A DNA stretch of 64,000 bases from positions 1-64,000 of the forward strand of contig PEZS01000009.1 of assembly GCA_002778785.1 (NCBI GenBank), read 5' to 3'. This stretch comes from Bdellovibrionales bacterium CG10_big_fil_rev_8_21_14_0_10_45_34. Its GTDB lineage: Bacteria; Bdellovibrionota; Bdellovibrionia; Bdellovibrionales; 1-14-0-10-45-34. Positions 1 through 9,471 of the stretch are shown in pieces. Numbering within the stretch: position 1 is the stretch's first letter; every line of letters begins with the position of its first letter. The translations under genes were made by a program, and so were the position numbers. Under the pieces are notes generated by a model, which was given only the letters and a program-made list of their open reading frames with translations, had not been told where the DNA came from and ran no database searches.

Positions 1-81
1 GAATAGCCGAGATTAGAGCAAAAGTTCAGTCAGAGGCGGGGTAATCAAACTCCCACTCCCTCGGTGTCATTTTGCAATGAT

Positions 82-1476
82 TCAATACGTTTGGGTTCCG
101 CTAAAGGTGGTCGTATTGTAGTAGATCGCCATCCGACCACCTCCGCCGCCACCAGCTCCGCTCGTGGTATGCACACTGCCACCATCCACAGACATGGTTC
201 CAGTTCCGGCGAGCGTGCCTGCGGCGATCATAATAGATCCACCAGAGCCACCCCCAACGGCAATACAACAGCCCATCGTATAACCCTTTGCGAGGATTCC
301 GCCGTCGACAGTGAGTGTTCCTGTAACTCGTATGCGCGCCACTCCGCCGCCTGCTCCCTGACTCCAATAATCAACGTGATCTCCTGCCGAACCATAGCCA
401 CCAGATCCCCAGTCAGTTGGGTCCGTATTAGATCCGTAAACAGTGCCTCCGGTCGAACCACCCATTCCGCCATATCCCCCGCCTTTGTAGGCCGTATTCG
501 TCGCGCCCGGACCAAAAGTGGCACTATATCCCATACCCGAAACGTTTATAGAACTGCCGCTACCAATGGCAAGATTCGAAGCATTTATATAAAGCTTTTG
601 AAGCGGAGTTCCTCTAAAGCCCTCGTGGGTCATTACTGCTGTTCCAGATAGGACAATATCTCCATACGTTGCGTTTGCAGATGTGGGGTAGATGGTTCCC
701 CCCGACGCTTGAAGCAACGGAATATTCACAGTCCCAACAACCTTTAACGACCCGCCCGTCATCGAAACACTAGAAACAATCGCTGAATCCTGTATATGAG
801 CTGAACCAGTGTTAACGGTCAAATTCGCCAGTGTCGCAGAAGAGCTGACTGTGAGTAATCCCCCATCGACAACAATGGGTGTGCTAAAGGTCCCTGACGA
901 CAGCGTCACGTTGACGTATCCACCCAGATTGAGTGAAGCCAAGGTCGGCAAGCCTGCAATAGATACGGAGGCATTCGACTCAAGTGTATTACTGATCAAG
1001 AGTGAGCCCACCGAAGTGGTACCATTGTATGAGGTCGTGTATACGGTTCCGGCTCCCCCATTATAGGCAGTGGATGAGCAGCATGTATCGCCGTACCCAC
1101 CGCCGACAGTTTTATATATTGAACCAGTGACGGTGCCTTCAATGACAATTCGGCCACCTGCTCCTCCGCCTGAGTTAGCAACGCCAGTTCCTCCGGCAAC
1201 AGTGAGATTTCCCCAACCAGGTGAAACTCCAACAAGCGATGGGGCCTTCAGAATTATGGTGCCACCAGCGCCGCCTCCTCCTGTTGTACCGTTAGAGCCT
1301 CGCGCAGAAATCGAATTACTATAACCAAGAAAGTTGACAGCAGGAAACTGAGCCGTTAATGATTGTAGGATTTTAGACAAGGGTAAGGAGACCTGTGATT
1401 TTGGCGCCTCGTTAGAAGTACAAGAATTGAGCAAAATCAATGATGCGCAAAATACGGTCCACTTTATCAACGCCAT
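82..1476 (-). CDS. Glycine-rich lipoprotein, probably surface-exposed
   Basis: No function recognised. The chosen ATG at 1476 follows a GAAGAGAG ribosome site and gives MALIKW, a hydrophobic stretch and an LLNSC lipobox, so the mature protein should be lipid-anchored; a longer reading frame to 1533 puts 19 odd residues ahead of the signal peptide. The 464-residue product is very rich in Gly, Ser and Thr. It repeats a GGAGG-(T/R/S)-I-x-I pattern (for example near residues 75, 120, 400 and 430), typical of beta-helical or adhesin-like surface proteins. It is transcribed away from the exported protein at 1748. The C-terminus ends abruptly in SGTQTY, so a truncated 3' end is possible. Lipoprotein status is well supported; the adhesin role is inference. 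Confidence 0.75.
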   Translation of the reverse strand: MALIKWTVFCASLILLNSCTSNEAPKSQVSLPLSKILQSLTAQFPAVNFLGYSNSISARGSNGTTGGGGAGGTIILKAPSLVGVSPGWGNLTVAGGTGVANSGGGAGGRIVIEGTVTGSIYKTVGGGYGDTCCSSTAYNGGAGTVYTTSYNGTTSVGSLLISNTLESNASVSIAGLPTLASLNLGGYVNVTLSSGTFSTPIVVDGGLLTVSSSATLANLTVNTGSAHIQDSAIVSSVSMTGGSLKVVGTVNIPLLQASGGTIYPTSANATYGDIVLSGTAVMTHEGFRGTPLQKLYINASNLAIGSGSSINVSGMGYSATFGPGATNTAYKGGGYGGMGGSTGGTVYGSNTDPTDWGSGGYGSAGDHVDYWSQGAGGGVARIRVTGTLTVDGGILAKGYTMGCCIAVGGGSGGSIMIAAGTLAGTGTMSVDGGSVHTTSGAGGGGGGRMAIYYNTTTFSGTQTY

Positions 1477-1693
1477 AGACTCTCTTCGGCAGAGAAGAAA
1501 AGACAATCTACTGACGCTTGGATGACGTTTCAAATTAGATCAGCTTCTTGATTAGTTGAGTCTCAGTTTAGTGATCTGTCTCCATTTGAGATTTCAAAAA
1601 CTGGTTCACTTAAGCCTCCGAGGGCCCAAAGGTCGTGCTTTTACTGGAATAGGGAGCTAGAGATCACTTAATCACGCCCGAGAAGCTAGGTCC

Positions 1694-1722
1694 TTGAACG
1701 TGAATCGTGACCATGCTACGAA
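1694..1722 (+). promoter_or_regulatory. Candidate sigma-70 promoter for the 1748 gene
   Basis: TTGAAC at 1694-1699 and TACGAA at 1717-1722 are separated by 17 bases and sit 25 bases ahead of the GTG start. The spacing is ideal, but the -10 box matches only four of six consensus positions. The rest of the 1477-1747 spacer shows nothing else I can name. Confidence 0.35.
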
Positions 1723-1747
1723 AGCCAGATAGTTTCTAGGAGGTTTT

Positions 1748-2743
1748 GTGAAAAAGGTGTTTCTGTTTTCGATCGTGTTGTTTTTAGGGGCCGCCTCAAT
1801 TGCGAAGGCCATCGACATCGAAGAGGTTGTAAAATCACTAAAGGGTGACGGCCTCATTGGCGAAATTCACGGAGCAAACTCTGTTAACGGTTACTATGTG
1901 TTTACAGTTCGCGGGGCTCATTTTTTTGACTTTGAACACTTCTCGCTGATTGGCTCTAACTCACAAAATGAAACTGTTCTTCAGTCGCTCCAACGACATG
2001 ACCTTGTGAAACTCAAGGGCGTGATTACAGATATCAGGCGACCTCAAAAGCATATCCTCGCGACTTCAATTGAGATAGTTCGAAAGACTGACATAGAGCT
2101 CCCTGACAGGAGGCAGCAGGTTGTCGTTCCCCGGGATTTAATGGGATTGAAGGAATTTGTTGGCAAGGTACACGCCACCGCAAATCAGGGTCGAGTTCTC
2201 GTGTTAGAATACGGCGATGCCGTGATTCCCGTTCCAGTAGAAGAGCGGCATCTGGGTTTTACGAGATCTCTCAATCGTGGTGACAAAGTTAAAGTTCGTT
2301 ATCAACTACGTAGCCATCCCGGACGACCACAGCATATTGTTCTAGATTCTACTTCTGAAAACCCAATTGAAGTTGTTGGTGCCATCGGCCCTGATCACGG
2401 CACAGAAATGACTATCGAAGGAGCTTTAGTTCTATTTCCTAAGAGTCCTCAAGTTCTCTTTGATGTTTATGCCATCCAGACGCAAATCGGAGATGGCGTC
2501 GTCCGCGACTACACTCTTATTAACTTTGAAAAGCCCGAGCTTTTTAAAGAAATCCGCGAAAAATGCGAACTCGCATGGAAAAGCGCTCCCCAAGTGTCAG
2601 TTGAAAATGCTCGCAACAAACTGATCAATCCAAAAATTAGCGCAAAGGTCACTGGAGTTATAAACTACGTTGACCCGAACCAAGCAAATCCACAGGTCAT
2701 CATCGAAGATGCAAACCAATTGTCTTTTACCGTCGAGCCTTAG
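1748..2743 (+). CDS. Exported protein of unknown function, OB-like repeats
   Basis: Function not recognised. GTG start with an AGGAGG site at 1738-1743. Residues 1-21 form a clear Sec signal peptide (MKKVFLFSIVLFLGAAS, then AKA cleavage), so the 331-residue product is probably periplasmic. Two similar beta-rich blocks follow, around residues 30-115 and 135-205. Each has a G(E/K)(I/V)H start, and the pattern VKLKGVI / VKVRYQL is reminiscent of OB-fold nucleic-acid or ligand binding domains. The C-terminal third is mixed. A short tandem repeat begins at the stop codon. The fold is a guess from pattern only. Confidence 0.7.
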   Translation: MKKVFLFSIVLFLGAASIAKAIDIEEVVKSLKGDGLIGEIHGANSVNGYYVFTVRGAHFFDFEHFSLIGSNSQNETVLQSLQRHDLVKLKGVITDIRRPQKHILATSIEIVRKTDIELPDRRQQVVVPRDLMGLKEFVGKVHATANQGRVLVLEYGDAVIPVPVEERHLGFTRSLNRGDKVKVRYQLRSHPGRPQHIVLDSTSENPIEVVGAIGPDHGTEMTIEGALVLFPKSPQVLFDVYAIQTQIGDGVVRDYTLINFEKPELFKEIREKCELAWKSAPQVSVENARNKLINPKISAKVTGVINYVDPNQANPQVIIEDANQLSFTVEP

Positions 2744-2789
2744 CTTGTTACCACTTTAGCTTATTGTTACTTTAACCTATTGTAACAGA
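2742..2789. repeat. Three degenerate 16-bp tandem units after a stop codon
   Basis: Units start at 2742, 2758 and 2774. The first two read AGCTTGTTACCACTTT and AGCTTATTGTTACTTT, and the third is a weaker copy. The array starts inside the TAG stop of the upstream gene and runs toward the ABC-F gene. No hairpin or promoter is obvious in it. Confidence 0.7.
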
Positions 2790-2817
2790 GAAGAGACCTG
2801 AGAAGAATTCGAGAAAC

Positions 2818-4641
2818 ATGGCCAACCTTTTTCAAATCCAAAATATGAGCAAGTCTTACGGATTGAAGACTCTTTTCGAAAGGGCCTCGTTCGCTGTCAA
2901 CGAAGGGGAGCATATTGGAGTCATAGGGCCAAACGGAGCCGGCAAAACAACTCTCTTTAAAATTCTCATCGGACAAGAGTCCTATGATTCCGGACAAATT
3001 GTTAAAAGAAATGGTTTGAGATTTGGTCATCTTCCGCAAACTGACGACTGGCAAGACTCAGAAACTGTGGAGTCCTACGTGAACCGTGGCAGCTTCATGC
3101 CATCTTGGTCGCTAAAATCTTTAGGACGAGCGCTAGGTCTTTCCAATGATCTCTTTGAATCTCATGTTACCTCTCTTAGTGGAGGCTACCGCATGCGCTG
3201 TAAGTTGCTTCGGGTGTTGGGCGCTGAACCAGATCTGCTATTATTAGATGAGCCAACAAACTATTTGGATCTAGAGTCATTGCTCGCACTCGAAAACTTT
3301 CTGCAGGCTTATTCGAAGTCTTTCTTATTGATCTCTCACGATCGGGAGTTTCTGAGGCGAACGACAGATCACATTGTTGAAGTTGAGCTTGGCGACATCA
3401 CAAAATACAATGGTTCGCTTGATGACTATCTTGAGCAAAAGGAACTCTTGAGGGGTCAGCTCGAAGCGCGCGCTCAGTCTCTAGATGAGAAACGTAAGGT
3501 TATTTTAGATTTTGCCGCCCGTTTTGGCGCAAAAGCATCTAAGGCCAAACAAGCTCAATCAAAGTTAAAATCCTTAGAAAAGATGGAATCTATAGAACTA
3601 AAAGCTTTGCCATCTGTAGCAAAAATTCAGCTCCCTGCTCCCACCGCCACCGGAAAGCAAATACTTAGCATCGAATCGGCACGCCTTGGCTATGGTGAAA
3701 AGACTGTGCTTCAAAACGTAAACCTGAATCTTGTTCGAGGCGATCACCTCGCCGTTGTGGGGTATAACGGTGCCGGAAAGTCCACTTTGCTCAAAGCAAT
3801 GGCAAATATTCTCAAGCCGCTTAGTGGATCTATTGAGTATGGTCACAATGTAACCTTAGGCTACTTTGCCCAACATGTAGCCGAATCTCTTGACCCTCAG
3901 CAATCGGTAATGGAGGCCATGTCACGACTTGCTCATCCCACTGTGAAGCCACAAGAGGTTTTAAATATGGCGGGCTCTCTACTTTTCTCCGGTGATGACG
4001 TACGCAAAAAGATTTCTGTTCTCTCTGGCGGAGAAAAATCTCGGGTCGCACTTGGCCAAATTTTGTTGAAAAAATCCCCGTTCATAATACTGGACGAGCC
4101 AACCAACCATCTTGATTTTCAGACTGTCGAAGGATTAACCCAGTCCCTTAACGAATATAAAGGCACGATTGTTTTTGTAAGTCATGACAGAGGTTTTGTT
4201 CAGCGCGTGGCCACCAAAATTTTAGAAATAAAGGATGGTGCGGCGACTCCTTATCACGGCACCTATGACGAATACGTGTGGAGCTGTCAAAAAGGCGTGC
4301 TTGCACTTCGCGGCGCAAACACGGAGGCGAATGCCACAGGTGATAACAGCGCCAATAATAGCCAGTCAGCAGAGAAATGGGATTCTTCGGACAAAAAACC
4401 TAATCACAAAGATACTCAAAAGAAGCTGCGCCTGCTAGAACGTCGTCTGATTCAGATCGAAAGTGAAACCAAATCAAATTCACAAGAAGTAGCCCGTCTC
4501 AACAGTGACCTTTGTGATCCCTCTCTTTCTAAAGAGCGCTCGCAGGAACTACTCAGCGAGCTCGAGCGCACCACAACAGCGACAGCAATGCTCGAAGACG
4601 AATGGCTAGACGTGACCACCCAAATCGAATCTCTCAAGTAG
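2818..4641 (+). CDS. ABC-F family ATPase (Uup/YheS-type)
   Basis: Soluble twin-cassette ATPase with no membrane segments. ABC-F proteins act on ribosomes, for example in rescue of stalled translation. Cassette 1 has Walker A GPNGAGKTT (residues 37-45), signature LSGGY near 120 and Walker B LLLLDEPTN near 140. Cassette 2 has GYNGAGKST near 315, LSGGEKSR near 402 and IILDEPTNHLD. The linker between them is a charged helix typical of the P-site tRNA-interaction motif. The last 100 residues are an acidic/basic coiled coil (KKLRLLERRLIQIESE), as in Uup, and the 607-residue length fits. ATG follows a weak GAGAA site. Assignment to ABC-F is secure; the subfamily is less so. Confidence 0.92.
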   Translation: MANLFQIQNMSKSYGLKTLFERASFAVNEGEHIGVIGPNGAGKTTLFKILIGQESYDSGQIVKRNGLRFGHLPQTDDWQDSETVESYVNRGSFMPSWSLKSLGRALGLSNDLFESHVTSLSGGYRMRCKLLRVLGAEPDLLLLDEPTNYLDLESLLALENFLQAYSKSFLLISHDREFLRRTTDHIVEVELGDITKYNGSLDDYLEQKELLRGQLEARAQSLDEKRKVILDFAARFGAKASKAKQAQSKLKSLEKMESIELKALPSVAKIQLPAPTATGKQILSIESARLGYGEKTVLQNVNLNLVRGDHLAVVGYNGAGKSTLLKAMANILKPLSGSIEYGHNVTLGYFAQHVAESLDPQQSVMEAMSRLAHPTVKPQEVLNMAGSLLFSGDDVRKKISVLSGGEKSRVALGQILLKKSPFIILDEPTNHLDFQTVEGLTQSLNEYKGTIVFVSHDRGFVQRVATKILEIKDGAATPYHGTYDEYVWSCQKGVLALRGANTEANATGDNSANNSQSAEKWDSSDKKPNHKDTQKKLRLLERRLIQIESETKSNSQEVARLNSDLCDPSLSKERSQELLSELERTTTATAMLEDEWLDVTTQIESLK

Positions 4642-4730
4642 GATGGCAGTTGCCCGGTGGGAGCAATTGAGCGCTATGAGGTCGCCGATTTGTCGCATCA
4701 AAGTTTCTGGAAGCCTTTTCGCTATATCAG

Positions 4731-5984
4731 GTGCAGAATCATAGGACTATGAAGCTTTATGACAACGCACGAGTTTTTATCCAAGGCGGAGCCGCAACTC
4801 CGCTGAGGCTTATAGATCTCCTTTGTGAGCAACTTCCGAAACACACCGGTATTGAAGTTGTTCATCTTCACACTGAAGGACCGGCCAAATACGCAAACCC
4901 AGAATTTCGTGATCATATTAAAATCACAAACCTGTTCGTCGGCGCTAACCTTAGAAAGAAACTCGACTACTCGCGAATTGATTACCTACCCTGCTTCCTC
5001 TCAGAAATCCCGAGGCTGTTTCGCTCAGGCAAGTTCCCGATTGATCTTGCACTTGTTCACGTGTCACCTCCTGACAAGAATGGTTACTGTAGTCTTGGCG
5101 TGAGCGTCGATGTTGTCCGAGCCGCCAGCGAGTCGGCCAAATATATTATCGCGCAAATTAATCCCCGGATGCCCCGCGTACACGGAGACTCATTTATTCA
5201 CATATCAAAGTTTTTCGAAATAGTTGAAGTGACGGAAGAGCTCCCAGATTGCTCTCCTGCGAAGGCTAGCGCTGAAGAGCAAAAAATCGGAAGAAACGTC
5301 GCTTCTTTGATCGAGGATGGCGCCACTTTGCAAATGGGAATCGGGGCCATACCCAATTCTGTTCTCTCTTCTCTTCATGATAGGAAGCACTTGGGCGTTC
5401 ACACCGAAATGTGGTCCGATGGACTTTTGGAACTGCTTAAAAGCGGAGTCGTTGATAACTCAAAGAAAAAGCTCCATCCCGGCAAAACAGTGTCTGGATT
5501 TGTGATGGGATCTCGCAAGCTCTACGACTTTATCGATGATAACCCATCGGTTGTTCAATTAGACATCGAGTATGTGAACAACCCAATCAATATCGCGCGC
5601 AACCCTAAAGTTGTAGCTATCAATTCAGCCGTCGAGGTTGATCTCACTGGTCAAGTTTGTGCGGATTCTGTTGGGCGAAAAATCATATCGGGTGTTGGCG
5701 GTCAGATGGATTTTATGAGAGGCGCGGCTTTATCAACTGGGGGCAAGCCCATCATTGCGATAACAAGCCGCACACGCTCAGGAAGTTCTCGGATTGTCAG
5801 TACCTTGCAGCCCGGAGCTGGCGTTGTTACCACGCGCTCTCATGTTCATTATGTTGTTACAGAGTACGGCGTTGCCGATCTTTATGGTAAAACTTTGGGT
5901 GAACGAGCCAAAGCACTTATTGCGATCGCACATCCTGAAGATCGCGAGCAACTAAAAAGGGACTCAACGACCTGCCTCCTGTAA
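4731..5984 (+). CDS. Acetyl-CoA hydrolase/CoA-transferase family protein
   Basis: Member of the family containing acetyl-CoA hydrolase, 4-hydroxybutyrate CoA-transferase and succinyl-CoA:acetate CoA-transferase; it moves or hydrolyses CoA from short-chain acyl-CoA in the cytoplasm. The family motifs are present: HVSPPDKNGYCSLG near residue 110, GIGAIPNSV near 205, and GVHTEMWSDG near 225, whose Glu is the usual acyl-anhydride/glutamyl-CoA residue. Near the end, VVTEYGVADLYGKT and the IAHP(E)DREQL tail are conserved. The length of 417 is close to the 4-hydroxybutyrate CoA-transferase group. The start is uncertain: GTG at 4731, or ATG at 4749 just after AGGA. The exact acyl substrate cannot be told from sequence. 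Confidence 0.9.
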   Translation: MQNHRTMKLYDNARVFIQGGAATPLRLIDLLCEQLPKHTGIEVVHLHTEGPAKYANPEFRDHIKITNLFVGANLRKKLDYSRIDYLPCFLSEIPRLFRSGKFPIDLALVHVSPPDKNGYCSLGVSVDVVRAASESAKYIIAQINPRMPRVHGDSFIHISKFFEIVEVTEELPDCSPAKASAEEQKIGRNVASLIEDGATLQMGIGAIPNSVLSSLHDRKHLGVHTEMWSDGLLELLKSGVVDNSKKKLHPGKTVSGFVMGSRKLYDFIDDNPSVVQLDIEYVNNPINIARNPKVVAINSAVEVDLTGQVCADSVGRKIISGVGGQMDFMRGAALSTGGKPIIAITSRTRSGSSRIVSTLQPGAGVVTTRSHVHYVVTEYGVADLYGKTLGERAKALIAIAHPEDREQLKRDSTTCLL

Positions 5985-6058
5985 AAATTTGTGCCTGCAA
6001 TAGAAAACGGGGCAAATTAAAAGACTTCAGGGCGTGACGAAAAAGCTCAGGGTTTATT

Positions 6059-6373
6059 TTAAAGGCATTTTATGCCTTTTATACCTTTTTCCATCACAAA
6101 CTGCTTCCAAGCCTTGGATTGTTCACCATGGGCCATAGTTGAGATGATCTTCAAAGCACCTTTCGATGCTTCGTCATGAAGACCCGCTACTTTGATTTCA
6201 TAAATTCGCTGCGCCAGCTGGGCCACATCAATAGTTTTATCTTTGCGAAGAGACTTTTCCATCTTATTGATCTCGCACAAAAACTTCATATCAACTTGGA
6301 TAACTGCATTGTCAGACGACAATGCAGTGTTGAAGAACAAGCCCATAACAAAAGCGAAGAATATTACCTTCAT
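6059..6373 (-). CDS. Small exported protein, unknown
   Basis: Not recognised. A strong GGGAG site lies 6 bases ahead of the ATG. The 104-residue product begins with MKVIFFAFVMGLFFNTALSS, a good signal peptide, and the mature part of about 85 residues is helical and charged with two Cys (in FLCEIN and the terminal GIKCL) that could pair. It runs in the same direction as the next two exported proteins, with modest spacers, and is convergent with the CoA-transferase. A periplasmic location is well supported; a role cannot be given. Confidence 0.7.
   Translation of the reverse strand: MKVIFFAFVMGLFFNTALSSDNAVIQVDMKFLCEINKMEKSLRKDKTIDVAQLAQRIYEIKVAGLHDEASKGALKIISTMAHGEQSKAWKQFVMEKGIKGIKCL
6060..6092 (+). 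terminator. Possible terminator between convergent genes
   Basis: AAAGGCAT and ATGCCTTT form an 8-bp stem followed by a T-rich stretch on the plus strand, 75 bases after the CoA-transferase. It overlaps the last codons of the opposed gene at 6059. The low GC of the stem makes this weak. Confidence 0.35.
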
Positions 6374-6472
6374 AACTTACTCCCGCATTTTTGTATCAAT
6401 TGAATAGTTAATTCGTCAGCTTGTAAAGGAATACAGTCAAGCTCGGTTGCCGCCGGCAAACGCGTACTCACG

Positions 6473-6889
6473 TTATTCTGAAAACTGACATTCGCCGGGA
6501 TGGAAATAAAATTCGGCCCGCTCAACTTCATTTGTGCGATACACGATGCGCTCAAACTTAAGTTTCATTCCGCCTTCGTGAGAAACAAAGTTCAGCTCAT
6601 CGCGGTACTCACGAAACCGAAATTTGCTGGGATTTTCATCAACAAACAAGCCCACGCCGCGGCTAAAAACAGAGGCCCCTTGATCGGAGAGAGCAGACTT
6701 TAATTTCTCATTCATTTCATAATAAACTTGCTCTGATGTTGTGCTTTGCTTGGAGAAATCTATTCTCGCACCTGTTGCCTCGTTGGTGCAGCTAAGCTTG
6801 TTTACTTGAGCGGTACCCACAGAGGCTACTAGAAATGCAAAAACTCCCGTCGCCGAAATCACTTTTTTCTTACATATCGTGCTAGTCAT
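6473..6889 (-). CDS. Exported protein, unknown
   Basis: Not recognised. I use the ATG at 6889 because AAGGGAG lies about 6 bases upstream; the frame is open to 6919 but adds ten unlikely residues. Residues 1-27 (MTSTICKKKVISATGVFAF...GTAQ) are a signal peptide. The mature part of about 110 residues has two Cys far apart (LSCTNEA and GECQFSE), which suggests a single disulfide in a small periplasmic beta-rich protein (repeated charged/aromatic alternation such as FRFREYRDELNF). Same orientation as the small protein downstream; probably an independent unit. Confidence 0.7.
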   Translation of the reverse strand: MTSTICKKKVISATGVFAFLVASVGTAQVNKLSCTNEATGARIDFSKQSTTSEQVYYEMNEKLKSALSDQGASVFSRGVGLFVDENPSKFRFREYRDELNFVSHEGGMKLKFERIVYRTNEVERAEFYFHPGECQFSE

Positions 6890-7026
6890 AAAATCTCCCT
6901 TGAATGAATGAAAAAACATCGCCTATCAGGATATACCCGCTAAAGGGTCAATGTTCTAGTTCCAAAAAGCTGTCTTGAAAAAGTTTTCCAAATCAGATCC
7001 TCCCAATTTGGCCCAATCAAAATGAG

Positions 7027-8265
7027 TTAGCGAATTGCCTCTCCTAGAGCCTCGATAACCTTAGTAGAGTTCAACTGATCCATGTACTCATTGGCTATTG
7101 CCCGATGATCAGTAATCTGATGTTGTCGGCCCAAATCAAGATCATTAGCTGTTGGGCCTGGAACTCGTTGGTTTCTTCTTACCTCTGAGTAAGCTTCAAA
7201 TAGCTCTATTTCGACCTCGGCGACATCCTTTTGATCACCAATCAAACGCACGATCTCCGCAAGAATCGCCATGTGGGGGCCTGGCAGAACGATTGGTTCT
7301 TTTACTTTGGTTTCATCAAGCCTTATGTACTTGCTATCAAATAAGCTGGCGGAGCTGCTTGCCTGCAATTTACCAAACCACCTAGAAATTTTTGGCGATA
7401 ACTGAGCGTTGTCATTTCGCTGAACCATTCCATTGAGAGCTACCATTCGAATCAAAAGACCACGCAGACTGCGCCTGAGTTTATGAAGTCCCTCTTCGAT
7501 GGCGTCACTATCGAATACGCGATCTTTAATGTCGCCATCTAGGTCTTTGATCTCTTCGAGAATCTTGCTTTTAAAAAAGGCTCTAGCAGAACTTTCTCTA
7601 CCACGCCAAGATGACACGCGAGTTAGCTTTGTGTCCATCTGACTGAACTTTTCCTGAACCCTCATGACTCTGCTGCGGGCACTCCTATTTTCACTAACAT
7701 AATCGTATCGCAACAACACTTCTAAGAGCTCTCGCGCTTTTTGATCTCGTTGGCTCACCAAGTAAAGCTTCATGGCTGGCCTGTATTCTGCCAATGGGAA
7801 TTGATCCACATTTAAAATCAGATCATTATTCAGTGCCACTCGCCCAATGGCGTCTTCTACTTCTTTAAACTCTTGTTTTAATTCCCTGAACAGACGCTTA
7901 TCCAGCGATGTGCAAAGATCGGAAAGATATTGAAGGTTAAAAAAAGTGCGCCGAACGTCGTTGGCCAAGATTGTGTCGATCACCCCGCTTGTGTCTTGCG
8001 CAGCAAGTTCACTAAAGAATTCGTTTAACACCCCTGTGTGCTGCGTAAATAACTCCACTGGAGCGAAGTCGTCATTAGGGCCTACAGTGACAGTTTGAAG
8101 GTGATCAGAGGTGTTTACCACTTTTTGACTCGCAGAAGGTCTCGCTTCGTCTCCGTCTGCCAAAACAAAGGGCGCAGTTAAGAACGCAAGCAAAAGAGCT
8201 AAAGACAGAGTCGAAAAAAAGGCCGATTTGTAGCAGTAGAATTGATTCTTAGATTTTTCAAACAT
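7027..8265 (-). CDS. Exported helical protein, unknown
   Basis: Not recognised. A 412-residue product with a long signal peptide: a basic/aromatic n-region, then FFSTLSLALLLAFLTAPFVLA and a likely cut after VLADG. The rest is rich in Arg, Leu, Glu and Asp and is almost wholly helical, with no membrane segment after the signal; it contains no repeated motif I can name. It lies 80 bases downstream of the RNA ligase gene on the same strand, so the two may be co-transcribed, although the spacer is wide enough for a separate promoter. Periplasmic location is inferred from the signal peptide. Confidence 0.7.
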   Translation of the reverse strand: MFEKSKNQFYCYKSAFFSTLSLALLLAFLTAPFVLADGDEARPSASQKVVNTSDHLQTVTVGPNDDFAPVELFTQHTGVLNEFFSELAAQDTSGVIDTILANDVRRTFFNLQYLSDLCTSLDKRLFRELKQEFKEVEDAIGRVALNNDLILNVDQFPLAEYRPAMKLYLVSQRDQKARELLEVLLRYDYVSENRSARSRVMRVQEKFSQMDTKLTRVSSWRGRESSARAFFKSKILEEIKDLDGDIKDRVFDSDAIEEGLHKLRRSLRGLLIRMVALNGMVQRNDNAQLSPKISRWFGKLQASSSASLFDSKYIRLDETKVKEPIVLPGPHMAILAEIVRLIGDQKDVAEVEIELFEAYSEVRRNQRVPGPTANDLDLGRQHQITDHRAIANEYMDQLNSTKVIEALGEAIR

Positions 8266-8345
8266 TGGTGCATCCTAAGCGATCGAGCCATCAAATCGAG
8301 ACATCTTATGCTAATTTGAAAAAAATTCGCGCCCCTTAGGCTCCA

Positions 8346-9299
8346 CTAAGATGCGGCTGTCACCAATTCGGTGATGAGGAGCCTTAAAGAGTTTTCTTTC
8401 TCCGCATCTAGGTGCCTCAACGTTGCTGGAAACGCAGCTTCGAGATCAATCATTACATCGAGTATGACTTCTTCTATTAGAGCGTGCGTGTTGTCTGTGC
8501 CCACCTTAGAACGGGCACTCGCTAGGCGGGGCGGGTTCACCATTCTTGAAGCCCATTTAGAAAGCCCTTCATACGAGAGAATTTGATTCGGGTCCCACGC
8601 TTCGCTCTCATCAAACCGTTTTTCATCGAATTCATCAATTTTGCGTTTGATAACTACGCGTTGATCGATTGGGAGCGAAACTTCAGGCTTGATAACTAAA
8701 CCTTCAGCCCTATTCGATGAAATCTCTGGAAGGTTTAATTTGGCGGGAATTCTCGTAATGTACCGGACAGGAAGCGACAGAAGATCATTGAGGCGACCGC
8801 GGGATAAAACCGGTGGGCAAATTCCTCCAAGTTTTTGAATCCCTTCGCTCAATTCTCGAGCTCCTAAGAAATAGGCGCTCGATAGTTCGCCCTCAGGGCA
8901 AACAACCGCATCAAAGATCATCCAATGGTATGAGGGGGAGTACCAAACTCCAGTTTGAACTGGCTGCATTCCCTCAATCGGATCCACTGAAGAGTGCGGG
9001 TAGGATCCTCCAAAAAGCTCGCCGTAATAATAAGCGATTGTGCCTTTTGGGAATGAAAAACTTTCGAAAAGTTTGGTTGCAAAAACCTGTAAGTCAGAGC
9101 GAATGAGCTGCCAGCCGAAGAACGTATCACTATCGCTCAACCATCCCTTTCTTTTGCCGAAGCGAATTTCTTTTACGCTAACCCCTGCTACCAGCTGAGC
9201 ACCATGGACTTTCTCTTGGGCTACCCAAGCGCCAGAATATCTGGACGGGTTCGCCTCGCTGAAAGAAGTGGAAATCTTGGGAAAAGAAAGAAACTTCAT
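8346..9299 (-). CDS. Rnl2-family RNA ligase-like nucleotidyltransferase
   Basis: Covalent nucleotidyltransferase of the T4 RNA ligase 2 type, which seals 3'-OH/5'-phosphate RNA ends. Motifs in order: motif I EKVHGA with probable AMP-accepting Lys30; a basic segment IRFGKRKGWL; motif III YGELFGG near 110; motif IIIa MIFDAVV near 140; motif IV EGLVIKPE near 220; motif V VVIKRKID near 235. A C-terminal helical tail of about 80 residues follows, as in Rnl2. The ATG at 9299 places the usual short stretch ahead of motif I; the frame runs to a TTG at 9341. Neither start has a strong ribosome site. There is no RtcB, Pnkp or toxin partner next to it. The substrate is unknown. Confidence 0.82.
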   Translation of the reverse strand: MKFLSFPKISTSFSEANPSRYSGAWVAQEKVHGAQLVAGVSVKEIRFGKRKGWLSDSDTFFGWQLIRSDLQVFATKLFESFSFPKGTIAYYYGELFGGSYPHSSVDPIEGMQPVQTGVWYSPSYHWMIFDAVVCPEGELSSAYFLGARELSEGIQKLGGICPPVLSRGRLNDLLSLPVRYITRIPAKLNLPEISSNRAEGLVIKPEVSLPIDQRVVIKRKIDEFDEKRFDESEAWDPNQILSYEGLSKWASRMVNPPRLASARSKVGTDNTHALIEEVILDVMIDLEAAFPATLRHLDAEKENSLRLLITELVTAAS

Positions 9300-9471
9300 A
9301 TCAGTATACTTCACTGTAAATGCCTGTCTGCCAACCGCCAATCAGCTTTCGAAACTCCTAGCAGAATCCCCTGGATTGGGTGTGTGGACAAACATATATT
9401 ACGAAGCTAAGCTGAATCCGCGTATCTACCTTCGAGGGAAAAATTAAATCTGAATGGATGGTTAAATAAAC

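Noticed and set aside
4649-4667. Terminator after the ABC-F gene
   Set aside because: TTGC/GCAA stem is short and has no T-tract.
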